Shown here piece after piece: positions 31,891 to 45,800 of a stretch of DNA of 64,000 bases. Within the stretch, counting starts at the first letter, position 1, and each line of letters starts with the position of its first letter. Position numbers and translations under genes: made by a program. Under the pieces are notes generated by a model. That model did no database searches, was not told the DNA's origin, and worked only from the letters and a program-made list of their open reading frames with translations. Source of the DNA: Oegoconia quadripuncta (lineage: Eukaryota > Arthropoda > Insecta > Lepidoptera > Autostichidae); the NCBI GenBank assembly GCA_949316235.1, contig OX438744.1, forward strand, positions 40,343,278 through 40,407,277, read 5' to 3'.

Positions 31891-31959
31891 ACGTCTTAAA
31901 CTATTCCAGCAAGGCTACTACAACTTAGAGCGATTCGAGTCAGAAAGAGTCGTCGCGCC

Positions 31960-32250
31960 TTTTTTTTTTGTTTCGCGGGGAATCGCTTTACGCGTGCCGC
32001 TGACGGGAGGGATACCCACAAAAACCCCGCGGCTACCGTCTTCGGCAGTAGGGAGGACCTGGGAACGCATAGGCATTTGGATGAAATTTGGTATATGGGT
32101 AAAACATACCCTGGATTAAAATATAGGATATGTTTTATCCTGATAAAGTCAGTACTTCTCGCGGGATAAGCAAATTACCGCGATGAAGTCATTCCACGCG
32201 GGCCAAGTCGCGGGCGGAAAGCCAGTACAGAGTACATAAAAAAAATCGCT
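31960..32250. repeat. Composite of two dispersed repeats
   Basis: 31960-32070 repeats the poly-T / GGGAGGGATACCCACA / CCCCGCGGC block. 32070-32240 is the common insect repeat around TTCTCGCGGGATAAG and CCACGCGGGCCAAGTCGCGG. The stretch 32250-33060 shows another degenerate copy of the latter at about 32400-32480 and no gene. Confidence 0.5.
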
Positions 32251-33061
32251 CTGACCTGCTCGAGAAGCCTAAAGGCTATTTATAAATGATAGCTAAATAG
32301 CTTTATAAATAGAATTCACGATTATAGAAGTGGCCATTTTTATCAATAATTTGAAATTCTCGAAAGTATCCGTAATTAAAGCTATTTAGGTATTATTTAT
32401 AACTAGCTTTACGCCCACGGTTTCGCCTGCGTGCATTTACATTATCGCGGAAATTTGTTTATCCAATGAGGGTACCTCTGTTTGGAATAAACACTCTTAA
32501 CATCACGTGATTGATGTTAATCGCTACCTCAATGTCTATAAAAAGAACTAATTTTTTCGGTGATGTGTCTATATGCATTCGGTAAACATGTCGGCGTTGT
32601 CGCGAATAATTGTTTGAACCTTGAATTCGATTTCACAATTTACTCGTCTGTTACCTCATTACGGTTGGTTCACTTGTACAATCAATCGTCGTCTTCAATA
32701 CATCCCCACGTTGCAGCTGCTAAGCTAAGACCTGGTAAGGATAAAAAATATTTCTGCATTCCCAAAAAATAGTGACAAGCATAATTTAAATTTGAGATAT
32801 AAGGACAAATTGGCTACCCGAAAATAGGGTTAACACTGCACACATCATGACACTGCACAGATCAACTGGTCTGTGTGACACTGTATACGCTTTTATAACC
32901 TTATACCTGAGAATATTCTATTTAAAGATCATGTCAAAACAACATTAGCAAAAGAAGGTCATTACAAAATTTGTGGCTACTATGGCAAACACGCTTTGTG
33001 TACTTCGACCAACTCCCAAAAATTGTAAAATTGTATTAGTTGTAGGTATTTAATTTCTGAT

Positions 33062-34004
33062 TCCCCTGAGAAGAACGAGCAAGAAACTCAAGGGTTGCTC
33101 TTTTAAATAAGTTTTGGGTTACAATTATGTTATATTGTATAATTAGACTGAATATCGCCGAGCGGTCTATGTCCATGCTTGCTTATCATCCAGATAGTCA
33201 GAAATTTTATAATAGCCTTTTGTAAATAACGTCTGTTTTATGATGGTTTTGAATTTATTTAAAGGTAAATTTAGAATGTCCACTGTAACCTTATTATAAT
33301 GCCTCTTAAATGACTTAGTGACTTTGTGTAAACGGCTGACATGAACAGCAAGTTTATTTTTATATCTTGTATCACTATTTTTCTTAAACGATTCTAGATT
33401 TTTTCTTACATACATTAAGTTTCCGTAAACATATTGCGATAAATTTCCTTAAAATTTAAATCCTAAGGATCGTCTGGGGCTCAATTAGTAGATTTATCAC
33501 AGACTAGTGGCCACTTGATGGTGCTCTTAACCACCCCTTTGGCTTAATTTTCCGAAGGATGGAAACACTTGTATTAAAATGCCACTGGTGGTCACCCATC
33601 CAAGGACAGACCGCGCCAACTGACATCTGAACACCGCGGGATAACGATAAGAGTTTATTTGTTCTGAAGTCGTCATCTGTGTGAAATAGACGAAGCGTGC
33701 GCGTGAGTCAGTCTCGTGACGTCACTCACCGCTGATTGCTTACAAATGTTTTTCCCTGCTCCCTGTATTCGGTGATACTTACATGTAGATTGGCAGAATT
33801 ACTATTTACTAAATGGCACTTAACTAGGGGAAGTACTATTTAGTAAGTATACTTAGTAGGTATTGCCGCGGTTTTACTGACTAGGGGTATGTTGAATACG
33901 GACCAATCCAAAAAATATTTATTTTGTGGGTCAAAATTATTAGTTGAAATTATTTTTACTTAATATTAAAATTGTTGACATTACTACTCATTCACAAAGC
34001 TGAC
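33062..34004. repeat. 943-bp tandem duplication, unit 1
   Basis: Starts at TCCCCTGAGAAGAACGAGCA. It contains, on the minus strand, a LINE C-terminal frame (YVRKNLESFKKNSDTRYKNK ... [14 protein letters not shown], 33167-33415) and a 5S-like module. It appears base-for-base identical to unit 2 over the lines compared by eye. Confidence 0.92.
33588..33641 (-). repeat. 5S rRNA-like module in unit 1
   Basis: On the minus strand GGCGCGGTCTGTCCTTGGAT continues into GGGTGACCACC, resembling the 3' half of 5S rRNA (CTTGGATGGGTGACC core). Probably part of a 5S-derived SINE or a 5S pseudogene fragment; a second copy is at 34531-34584. Confidence 0.6.
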
Positions 34005-34947
34005 TCCCCTGAGAAGAACGAGCAAGAAACTCAAGGGTTGCTCTTTTAAATAAGTTTTGGGTTACAATTATGTTATATTGTATAATTAGACTGAATATCG
34101 CCGAGCGGTCTATGTCCATGCTTGCTTATCATCCAGATAGTCAGAAATTTTATAATAGCCTTTTGTAAATAACGTCTGTTTTATGATGGTTTTGAATTTA
34201 TTTAAAGGTAAATTTAGAATGTCCACTGTAACCTTATTATAATGCCTCTTAAATGACTTAGTGACTTTGTGTAAACGGCTGACATGAACAGCAAGTTTAT
34301 TTTTATATCTTGTATCACTATTTTTCTTAAACGATTCTAGATTTTTTCTTACATACATTAAGTTTCCGTAAACATATTGCGATAAATTTCCTTAAAATTT
34401 AAATCCTAAGGATCGTCTGGGGCTCAATTAGTAGATTTATCACAGACTAGTGGCCACTTGATGGTGCTCTTAACCACCCCTTTGGCTTAATTTTCCGAAG
34501 GATGGAAACACTTGTATTAAAATGCCACTGGTGGTCACCCATCCAAGGACAGACCGCGCCAACTGACATCTGAACACCGCGGGATAACGATAAGAGTTTA
34601 TTTGTTCTGAAGTCGTCATCTGTGTGAAATAGACGAAGCGTGCGCGTGAGTCAGTCTCGTGACGTCACTCACCGCTGATTGCTTACAAATGTTTTTCCCT
34701 GCTCCCTGTATTCGGTGATACTTACATGTAGATTGGCAGAATTACTATTTACTAAATGGCACTTAACTAGGGGAAGTACTATTTAGTAAGTATACTTAGT
34801 AGGTATTGCCGCGGTTTTACTGACTAGGGGTATGTTGAATACGGACCAATCCAAAAAATATTTATTTTGTGGGTCAAAATTATTAGTTGAAATTATTTTT
34901 ACTTAATATTAAAATTGTTGACATTACTACTCATTCACAAAGCTGAC
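34005..34947. repeat. 943-bp tandem duplication, unit 2, plus stub of a third
   Basis: Same content as unit 1; the LINE frame is at 34110-34358 and the 5S-like module at 34531-34584. A third start (TCCCCTGAGAAGAACGAGCA at 34948) runs about 36 bp and then diverges. Confidence 0.92.
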
Positions 34948-34974
34948 TCCCCTGAGAAGAACGAGCAAGAAACT

Positions 34975-35390
34975 GAAGGGTTGAAAAAATATAGCATCAT
35001 TTAGAAAAAATAGGTGATAAACATGATGTCAATACAAGAAATAAAGATAAACTTGCAGGTCACATAAGTCGCCTCCACAAAGTCAGTAATTCATTCAAAG
35101 GGTTATGTATACGCTTTTTCAATAAAGTTCCTGTTGATATACAAAATCTTCCTTTCAATAAATTTAAAGATACTATAAAACAGAAACTTATTAAGAAAGC
35201 ATATTATAAAATATCAGATTATTTAGATGATAAGCAATCATGGACATAACCAGCCCGTTCGCATAACCAGGCTATTTCACAATTAATAATGAAATATAAT
35301 ATAAAATAATAATTATGTAATATAAAAACCTTTTTTTAAAAGAGCGACCTCTCGAGTTTCTTGCTTGTTTTTCTCAGGGGAAAATTGCCT
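34975..35390 (+). mobile_element. LINE 3' fragment with frameshifted RT C-terminus
   Basis: Plus strand, in pieces: [64 protein letters not shown] and stop, then a 3' UTR with CTCGAGTTTCTTGCTTG. Related to 43320-43670 and 55975-56870. Confidence 0.8.
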
Positions 35391-35559
35391 TTTGAACAAG
35401 CAGTATGTCTGAAGATATTTTTTTATTTTTTTTTTATTTACTTAATACCTAGCTACCTACCTACTTAATAAAGGTTTCGGGTTACAATGTGTAATATTAT
35501 ATTGCATGATTAGACTGAATATCGCCGAGCGGTATAGACATAGGTCCATGCTTTCTTAT

Positions 35560-36065
35560 CATCCAGATAATCAGAAATGTTATGATAGCCTATTTAGACA
35601 TAGACATATTTATTTGAAACCACACTATAGCAACAACAATATTAATAAAAAACAAGAAATTTATCACAATATACAGAAATAGGGAGATTTTGTCCGATCG
35701 TATCCGAGTTATGGATGTTTCCTTTTATTATATATACATCATCATCATCATCATCTAATTTAAGAGCCATGCTCTTGTCGGTGGAGATTTTTCCATATCT
35801 CTCTGCTCTCCGCCTTCCTCTTGACCTCCTGATACGACACGACGTTCAACTTCTCTTTTGTTTGCTGCATGTAGCTTATTCTCGGTCTTCCTCTTTTTCT
35901 TTTCCCCTCTATTCTTCCTTCTATTATGGTTTTGATGAAATCATCGTGTCGTATAAGGTGTCCCAGCATTTTCCCTCTTCTATTCTCAATTACTTGCAAC
36001 AATTTCCTTTTTTCCTTTACTATATTTAAAACCTCTTCGTTCGTTTTCTTCTTTGTTTTCATAAT
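35560..36065 (-). mobile_element. RTE-like LINE 3' fragment
   Basis: The minus frame has ENRRGKMLGHLIRHDDFIKT and GKRKRGRPRISYMQQTKEKL, then a GATGATGAT microsatellite tail (35739-35757 on plus as ATC). A dead 5'-truncated insert. Confidence 0.8.
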
Positions 36066-36116
36066 TTACAAAAAAATGTGTTTGTGCAGTATGTATGTAT
36101 GTCAATCATCTGCTAT

Positions 36117-36165
36117 GATACAAGCCTAGTTGCTTAGTGTGGAACTAGATGGCGCTGTTTTTTCA
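36117..36165 (+). mobile_element. SINE family B tail fragment
   Basis: ACAAGCCTAGTTGCTTAGTG and GGAACTAGATGGCGC match the family B 3' end. A common insect repeat (CTCTCCGCCCGCGGGATCGC) follows at 36180-36350. Confidence 0.6.
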
Positions 36166-36484
36166 TTAATTAATTTATTTACTAGCTCTCCGCCCGCGGG
36201 ATCGCCTGCGTGGAATAACTTTATAGCGGGTATGTTTAAATTTGTTTATCCCGCGAGAACTACTCTTTTTTTTTAATCCACGATTTGTTGTCTTCTTGAT
36301 CTTATCCAAATCCGTTCATCCGTTTCACCGTGATTAAGCAACAAACGTACAAACTTCCGCACTTATGATAGATTCTTGTTTGGTGAAAATCGGTTAAACC
36401 GTATCGAAGATGAAGATATGTAGCTTTTAACACTATCTGTGACTCTACCGCCTAACTCGAAGCTATAGCGATAGCAATAGCAAT

Positions 36485-36535
36485 GCACTGTCTGTCCTTG
36501 TCATTGCGTTACTATATGACAAGGACGGACAGTGC
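36485..36535. repeat. Hairpin upstream of DSTYK exon 1
   Basis: 20-bp arms (36485-36504 and 36516-36535) with one mismatch and an 11-nt loop. About 150 bp before the first coding exon, so it could lie in the promoter, 5' UTR or first intron. Confidence 0.8.
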
Positions 36536-36680
36536 GCTGACGTCATAAACGATAACAATTCCCAAAGCAGTTGAGCTGAAGCGTCTGACTGTCTGTCTAC
36601 GACGATGTAATCATTTGTTCAATCAATGTTTGCCAAATTTTTAATTCAAAGTTATTTTAGTTTATTCCAGGGTGTAACGT

Positions 36681-36810
36681 ATGCGTGGCGGGATGGCGGG
36701 CGGAGGCGGCGCCGGGGGGCGGCGCCTGTGGGCGCGCTGGCGCTGTCTCCGCGCGCTCCTCAGGGACACTCAGCGAGCGCTCAATGACGTCACCGACATA
36801 TTGGACATCG
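36681..36810 (+). CDS. DSTYK: DSTYK exon 1 (first coding)
   Basis: GC-rich. The ATG at 36681 starts 43 codons plus one base, donor ATCG|GTAAGT. A Gly-rich start is followed by an Arg/Leu helix. A second ATG four codons on (36693) is equally usable. Confidence 0.85.
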
Positions 36811-39800
36811 GTAAGTCACTGGCGTGCCCTCCATCCAGGCAGAAAAGGAGTAGCTACCCTCCCAAATTCAAATGAATTTACCAAGAACCAACCAACCAAC
36901 CGGCCGACCACAAAATTTCTATTCTTGGGATTAGATTAAGGGATAACCAACCGGCCGACCACAAAATTTCTATTCTTGGGATTAGATTCAGGGATTTAGA
37001 TGTGTGATGTGTGTAATTTACTGTCGTCCTGCAAGTTACATGAAACGCTGTCGCAACCAAGCGACATTTAAATTCGCCGAGTCCCTTCTACTCAGTAATA
37101 TGATGCTCTCTATCGGTTTCCAGATCCAGAAGTCTCGATAGGGGTCCAAGAACTCGCGGACCTGTCGTCGCGGTGCGCTGCCCTGGTCATCCTCGGCAGC
37201 AGCCCTGAAGCGCGCGCCAGGCTCCTGCACTGTCTACTGGGGAGGAGGCTGCTGCCCGAGCCAGCGCCCAGGGGCTGTAGATGGGTGAGTCCTGCATGTA
37301 GTTGAAATGCGTTGATATGAAAATCTACGGCGCTTCTTTGTGAGTCGATGGCAAAAACATCATATTCTTGATGACCTGAACGCGGCCACGCTTATTTCTT
37401 TGTCTGTGCACCGTAGAGGTCCTGTAGTCAAGCGTCAGCATAGAAGATGTCCAATAGTTTATGGTGTACCAACACACAAGCACCGGTTGTTTGTTCGAGT
37501 ACCACACTTGTTTATACATACATACATAATGTCACGCCTGTTTCCCGTAGGGGTAGGCAGAGACCACAGACTTCCACTTGCTACGATCCTGACACACCTT
37601 CTTCTGCTTCCTTCACTCTCATAAAGTTGTTCATACATGCTCGTCGGTTTAAGGTACTCTTGACTTGGGCTTTCTTTAAGACGTCCCCGATTTGATCATG
37701 GTACGTTCGTCGTGGTCCTATCACACTTGTTTATATGCTTAGGTAAACCTCTTGACTAGTCAGAGCAATATTTTTGGTTTGTGTTTTATGCAGAGTCGTA
37801 ATGACTTTTTAAAATGCTTTGCTCCCATACAAGGTGTGGCTTGCGTCGTTCCTCCCGCTCGAGGAGTCTCTTCCTCCTGGACACGATTTGCCATGGCTGA
37901 CATGGAAATCCTTAAATCGGCTTCGGCTCAGGTCGGCCGCAGCAAAGATTATCTGTGCAGGTGGGGATTCTCCGATGGCGGGAGTGATCGGTGCGCAGAC
38001 AATGGATCACCTATTGTCTTGCTCCGCCTGTCCTGACAGCTGCCTTTTGACGACCTCCTTAACGCCACAAACAGTGCTGTTAGAGTGGCTAAGTTTTGGT
38101 CTAATAAAATTTGAAACTTGCCTCGACTCGATAACAAAAAGAAAAAAAACCGACTTCTCTAAATCGTCAGAGCTCAGAGCATTATGAGCAAAATGATTTA
38201 ATTGAATAAAATTATTTTTTACTTTTTTTAAGCACAACGGGTTAGCACTTGACCTCAATCACACCTGATGTTAACATTACTTAAGTGAAGATGAGGCCGA
38301 AGGTGGTAGCGTACTGACCCGGAAACCCCATCTTAATTGGGGGACTGGCTATCTTATCTCTGACTACCGGAACAGAACAATGCAATTAACATTGCTGTTT
38401 GGCGGCAGATTTAGATAAGATGGTGGTAGCTAGCCAGGCGGACATTTAAAATGCCCTACCACCAACCAAACCGAGTACTAAATATTTGCTGGAAGAGATC
38501 TCTTATAGAGATAAGTTCGCCCTTTGTACATTTTTCTAAAATATTTGTTAATGACCATTTCTTTGTGTGTGTGTACAATAAAGTGTTAAAAAAAAAAATA
38601 TATGTACCCCGCTGGGGATCGAACCCGCGACCTCCGAATCGTAAACCCAATGTTGTTTACATTGAGCCACGGAGGTGGAACCACTTTGTAGTGGATGATT
38701 TAGAGAAGTCGATTTTTTTTCGATAATAAGTTTGTATATTTCACTTTTTAGTATATTAGCGTGCTTGCCAATCTCCATGAACATTTTCGGGCTCTGGCGA
38801 CCCTTCTAGCACCTACAGGTTAGGTGGGCAGTTGGGGTATACCAGCTCGACCTGGCGATCTGCGATTTGTTATATTTATTGATAATCACACCGACCTTCT
38901 CTACACAAACTCAAACTATATCTACTCGTAGTCTCCCTGTGCAAAAACTATATATTGCCATTCTGCTGTTTATCGTGATTACAAAAAAAAACTACTGAAC
39001 CGATTTCGCTAAAATTACAATTTGACCCACTTGATGGTATCCTCTTTTATTTACAAAAAGAACCACATGAATTAACTGCCAAATCTCGGTAATATCGGTG
39101 TACATTAAAAAAAAACATACCAACGGCCCAATTGAGAACCTCCTCGTTTTTGAAGAAATGATTTATCCAATGAGGACGCCACTGGACAGAATAAACCATC
39201 TTAACGAGCCTTGTTTAAAAACTATGACGCCGTTTATACGAATGTTCGGTAAGTCAACATTTCACCGACTAAGCAGTGAGGTGTTGGGACTTGGCGAGAG
39301 GAATTAAACCAACATTATCTTACGACAAATTTATATTAGTTAATACATTGCATTGATGGACAGTTGTCCATCAAGGCTTCGTATCAATACATTAATACTT
39401 AGAGCTACGTACATGAGGAGAGGGGGGTGACACACACACTACAGCAGAGCAATCTTATGTTTCAGCTGCGGATCCAGTACGGCAGTACGACTCAAGTGCA
39501 CCTCACCCTCGGCAACTCTGAATTTGAGCTGGTTGAAGATCTGGAATGCAACAAGAGGCCGTGGGATACATTGCCGCTCCAGGTGATTTTGTAGCTTCTC
39601 GTCATTAAGTCCACAGCTGGACAATACCATATCTTGTGGTACGATTTGCAGCGATTTTCGGGAGAATATTTGAGTTAGTGCAGTTTTAAGGTTCCATAGA
39701 TGTGTTTGGCCTAGCAGTCACCCTGGCTGCTATACTAAAAGGTCGCGGGTTCGAATCCCGCCAGCTCGCGCGCGACTGCTTGTCTTTAGTTTGGTATGGG

Positions 39801-42800
39801 TCGTAATCGGCGCCGCTACACTTGCTCCTTGTCTTTATGCACAACGTCTCAGCATATAACCTCAATCACTGATGTTAAGTGAAGATGAGGCCGAAGGTGG
39901 AAGCTTACTGATGCGGAAACCCCATCTAATTTGGGAGACTGGCTATCTTTTTTTTATATGCACGAAGGGTTCGTATATGACCTCAATCACACCTGATGTT
40001 AAGTGAAGTTGAGGTCGAAGGTGGAAGCGTACTGACCCGGAAACCCCAACACATTTGGGGGACTGGCTATCTTATCTCTGACAACCGGAACACAACAATG
40101 CTATTAACATTGCTGCTTGGGGGCAGATTTAGATAAGATGGTGGTAGCTAGCCAAGCGGACATTTAAAATGCCCTACCACCAACCAAACCGAGTACTTAA
40201 ACATGTACCCCGAAGGGATCGAACCCGCGACCTCTGAATCTTAAACCTAATGTTGTTTACATTGAGCCACGGAGGCGGTTAAAATCTTAAATACTAATAT
40301 CGTTATTCATATTCATATTCATTTATTTCTTTGTGATACACAGGTACAATAATGATGGTAAGAATATAAAAATAGCTGGATCACTGTGATCTACCAAATG
40401 GCATACAAAAAGAAAAAAAAACATAAATATACAATTACAAGTCATACATAACATACATGGATTGTTAGTTTTGTTATGTAGGTATCACACAATTTACAAC
40501 AAGTACAATTTGCCTGGAAATGCACCACACTCAACTTTTTACCTATGATGGATCATCAAAACGAAATAAATAAATTAATAATTTGCTTGGCATAATACAA
40601 TTAACCTCTGTGTCCTCTCTTTCCTTTTTATAATTCCGCGGGTCAAGTATCTCGGCGCGCCTGTCAAATTTTCGAAAATACCTGCTTTGTTAAAAACGTT
40701 TATAGATACTCTTCTACTGGGTGTATTTGTAATCTGTGAAAAGCTATAGCTACGGGAATATATTATCTATGGATATAATGAATGAACACTACTACAGCTA
40801 TAATACAAAAAATCAGAAAAATGTTACGAGTTGTAATATGTAGGTATACCTATATCCACGATATAATTGGTATTTTTACGGAAAGTACAGATTTATTTCA
40901 TGTTTTTCTTAAAAAAACGGGTAATTCAATAAATTCTTATTAGAATTGGAAGCTCTATGGCCAGGTTCCTAAGCCTGTTCTAATAAAAAACAGTAGTTGG
41001 AATTCTATGCCTACACTCCCACCCAAAGAGAAAAAAAATATTTTCGCAAATACAGACTAAATATCATAGCTAACATGACATGGCGCACATTATTGGATGC
41101 GGAATTTAATAGAGAACAAGTTCAAACACAGTCCAAAGGAATTGGAACTCTATAATCATTACAATTGAGAGTTGAAAGTCGGGTGTACCGCCGACACCGA
41201 TCGGTGTTCGCGAGTGTTGAAGGTATAAAAGTATTTTGGACACCGATCGGTGTTAGGTTAAACAAGTTATTGGAAGTAAATGTTATATTGATTGCTACAA
41301 TTTTTCTTATTCCAGGATCTCCTCCGTCAAGACCCTACCGACCTTTCAACTGTGCTGGAAATTGAATTGAACAACTCATTCCTGAAAGACGGACTAAAAA
41401 TCATCGTTCCACCAGACTTACCCACCGATACATACCCAACCACTTATCACGACCTCAAGCAGTCCCACTTGGACTTCTACACAAAACGGGAACAGATCCT
41501 GAAGACTTTCAACCCAACATATTTGTTTGCTATGGACAAGATTGGTAGGAATGTTTTCAGGGAGAACATTGTCTGTGATAACGTCATGACCTCCCGCAGT
41601 GAGGAGGACTTTTGGAATACCTTCAGTTTGTATTATATGAGTCGGAGTGGGAGCAGTGATAAGGGGTCGGTGGGGGGTAAGGGGAGGATTTTGGGGGGCG
41701 AGCCAGCTGTCATTACGTCAGAGGTATGTGGAAGTCCACACAGTATACTTACTAATTTTGGACTAAATGAGCTCATGCGCGTCTTTCTTAATTATATAAT
41801 ACCACATTCAGCGATATTGATATATGCCTATATTCAAATCTCATATTCTAAAGAAACTCTATTTTATATGTATTACCCATTATCTATTTTATATGTATTT
41901 TATTTTACATATTTCTGCTCTTATGCCCACGTCCCTATAATATTTAATGTGTTTACTGTTTATGCATTTATACAATTTACACACGAGAAGAACGTCAATT
42001 TTAATATTTACAAAACTTTGCTTGCAACATCACCAAAATATCATAGGTCATTTTTATAGTTTTTGCTTATGATTAGGACATCCTGTCATTGGCTAAGATA
42101 TTTAAGTCGTGTATAATCTGTTCATGTGTGTTTGAAACTGCAGTTGGTTGTCTTAAATAAACAAATAAATAATGATTAGGCTGTCTTGTTATAGCTTTCT
42201 CTCTTAGGAGAGGATGGGTATAATCAGCATGCAGGTCTAGTACGGATTGGTTGATTTGTGTCCGACTACCTCGTTCGCATGCCAAACTATTTCACAATGA
42301 ACTTAGATAACAACAAACAGCTGCTACTAGTGTATTCTGCTGTATGCTTACACGGAGGCGTCACACGTCCTATAAAAAGTCTGTCAGAAAATCGGTAATA
42401 AATTGCCGGAATGATTGTCGGATCTACAAGTCGGTCGTGGGCGTGCAGCCTTAATGTGCGAAAAGCGTTGTCTTCCACAGGACATCGAAGTAATTTTGGG
42501 TTCATCTAACAGCCATTTTTTTATTTCGCGAAGAAACGCATTCCGCGTACCGTTCGCCTGGGGGACGGCGAGACGGTTATGTGGGACATATTTAAAACTA
42601 GTTATGTACTAGTTAAAACGATTTCAATCTAATATCAATTATTTTTTTCTTTCTCAGAATTGTCTCGATCTCCATCAAATAAAAGAGATCAACCCAAACG
42701 CTCAGGTTTCGTTTGTTCTCTTCTCCGATAGTGTGGATATGAGCGCAGAAGAGAACAGAAGTGAGGTGCGACTGAATGTGGAAGCCACTGAGTCTGCAGA

Positions 42801-45800
42801 AGATACTGTGTTCAGGACTGAGGAGTTGCCCGAGTCTGATCAGGGGCTGGTGCATGATGGATTGTTAAGGTTAGTTCTTTATTGGATACAATGTTGCCAT
42901 ATCTTTCTTGAACTTTGATAGAATAATGAGAAAAGGATAGTACGAGACTAAAATCAGTTTTAAGTTTAGAGAATTATCATCTCAAAATCTACTAAAGAAG
43001 ATTGCTGGCTAATTTTAATTTATGAATAAATAAATATGTCGGAGATTGGGGCGGGCGTTGCTAGCGACTGGGACGGTGTCAGCCTCTAGCGGTATAGGGT
43101 AGCTCGGGAAATTACCATATTATGTCAAGCTACTAAAGGCCAATAAGAAATACGAATGACACTAGGAATTTAATAGAACGAGGTAATCGTCTGGTGGATT
43201 AACCCGCTTACCCACACATCATAAGATTCAATAATGATCATGGAACTCGATATGTTTACCGATAAAGGGTAAATATTAGGTCTTTACCTATGAAATTGGC
43301 GTTTTGTATGAAGAATTTCATTTTAAATCAATCTTTGTGTTACAAACACGAGCCGTTCGCGCAATTTATCAATTGAGACCTGCAGTGTCACTTAGAGACA
43401 GATTTAAAGAGTATAATATTCTAACCTTTTCGTCACAGTACATTTTTGAAAATCTAATATATGTCAAAAAAAATATAGCATCATTTAGGAAAAATAGTGA
43501 TAAACGTGATGTCAATATAAGAAACAAAGTTGCAGGTCACATAAATCGCCTCCGCAAAGTCAGTAATTCATTCCAAGGGTTATGTATACACTTTTTCAAT
43601 AAGGTTCCTGTTGATATACAAAATCTTCCTTTCAATAAATTTAAAGATACTATAAAACAGAAACTTATGTATGTTAAATGTATACAATGTGTCCCGGAGA
43701 GAAGTGACCAGCGGGCGTAGTTTGAAAATTTATACAAAATTATCGATAAATCATTTAAATTTAGAGACCTAACTGCTTTTGTTTTTTAAAAATTGTTAAT
43801 CCTTTTTTTTTAATAGACATGTCTGACCTTCTGCACTATTTTAGTCATAATTTCTTTGTTTTTACGTCTTTCCCAATTCTTTTTTTTTTAATTCAGTGCT
43901 GTTATTATTATTCATCAAATTAAGTTATGAAAATTATCCCAAAACAAATAAATAATTTATTAAAAAAGAAATAAACTTAAAATTCGACCAACAAAACTGT
44001 ATTTCTTTAAGTTTAAAAATAAAAAAACGAAAAATGTCCCTATAACATAATGTTTTTTTTTAATTATTATGATACTACATGATATTCTCTAAAATATCCT
44101 CGAACAATGTTTTTAGTTATTTCAAATAAATGTGAACGTACGAGACATTGAAATTGACCTTTTATGCTCCAGTAACTAGATAGAGATAAGTTTAAAAAAA
44201 TGAAAGTAATGTTTTAAGCAGTTTATTTGCACATTTAAGTGTTTTGTTATTACAATGAATCATTTTGATTTTAACATGATAGTTTAATAATAAATAAAAG
44301 ATACTTAATTTGTTAAAATGGCTGTTTATTAAGAAAAATCAGGTAATTAATTAATTATGTTTTCAAAATGACCGCCGTCAGCGGTTATGCAGGCCAGGGC
44401 CCTAAATGACATCCTTAGTGTAGTTCGCCTTATTTCTGCATGATTCTGCGCTATTTCTGCGGCAGCAGCATCGATTCTCTGTTTCAGCTGGTCTCTTGAA
44501 ATTATTGGCACAGCATAAACTTTTTGCTTCATGTAGCCCCAGAAATAATAATCAAGAGGCGTCAAGTCTGGTGACCTCGGGGGCCATGCTACTGGACCGC
44601 CTCTGCCAATCCATCTTGGATAATTTTCATTGATGAATTCACGTACCGATTGTGCATAATGTGCCGGGGCTCCATCTAATTGAAAGTACATGTGACGTCT
44701 CGACAGCAAAGGGACGTCCTCTAATAATTGTGGGAGATCATTGCGTAAAAAATTCAGCATGACCTCTTGCGTAAGTCTTCTTGGCAATTCAAATGGGCCA
44801 ATAATTAAATCATCAATAATTCCAGCCCACATGTTTACAGAAAACTCGTATTGAAACGAGGTCTCCCTCACTGCATATGGATTTTCAGCGGCCCATATGT
44901 GCAAATTTCGGTGGTTGGTTATTCCGGCCCTGGTGAAAGTAGCCTCGTCGGTCCATAAAACGCGCTTTATAAAGTCAGGATTAAGCCTGTGTTGACGTAA
45001 TATCCATGTACAAAATACCAACCTCGGTATACTGTCACCATCTCTTAAGTTTTGAGCGCGTCGATAATGGTAGGGGTGAAGTCCCTCTTTCTTCAATACG
45101 CGCCAGACGCGCATTCTTGTTATCCCCAGCCTGATAGCAATTCTGCGAATGCTTATCGTTGGATCAGCTGTTACTAAACGTAACACCTGCTCGTCGATGT
45201 CCAGACGAACAGCAGGAGCAGGTTGTACGGGTTCATTTCGTCTGCGACGTAAACCCATTTCACTCATTTGGCGATGTACTGCGATAAACGAGCGATATCC
45301 AAGTACGACCCGGTTGGGATATCGTCTTCTGTACTCCGCAACGGCAGCTCGTACGTTCCCGTCACAAAAACCATACACAAAATGCATATCAGCCACATGA
45401 GAAGGTTGTAAATTTGCAAGTCTAGACATTTTAAAACAAAGTCACAAATTTAAACAGTAGTCCTCGAAACTCGGAAGCGCACCAATTGAATTCAAAGACG
45501 TAGCGTCACGGACACAAGGAACGATCGACTAACTAATAATAAGCAAATTGGAGCCGGTCTGAGAAAGGTGGCGGGGGGCGGGAGGACAGGAGCTATACGA
45601 TAACAGCTAGTAATTTTTTACCTGCTCTATCCTTATTTGAAGGTCACAATTCAACACATTGTACTTTGGCACACGTTTGAAATTGATAGAAACATTGTTC
45701 TAGGATATTTTAGAGAATATCATGTAGTATCATAATAATTAAAAAAAAACATGATGTTATAGGGACATTTTTCGTTTTTTTAATTTTAAACTTAAAAAAA

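Noticed and set aside
41292..42059. 255-codon ORF as a complete gene
   Set aside because: Only 41316-41723 is exon; the remainder is intron read-through after a good donor, and the start Met lies in the upstream intron.
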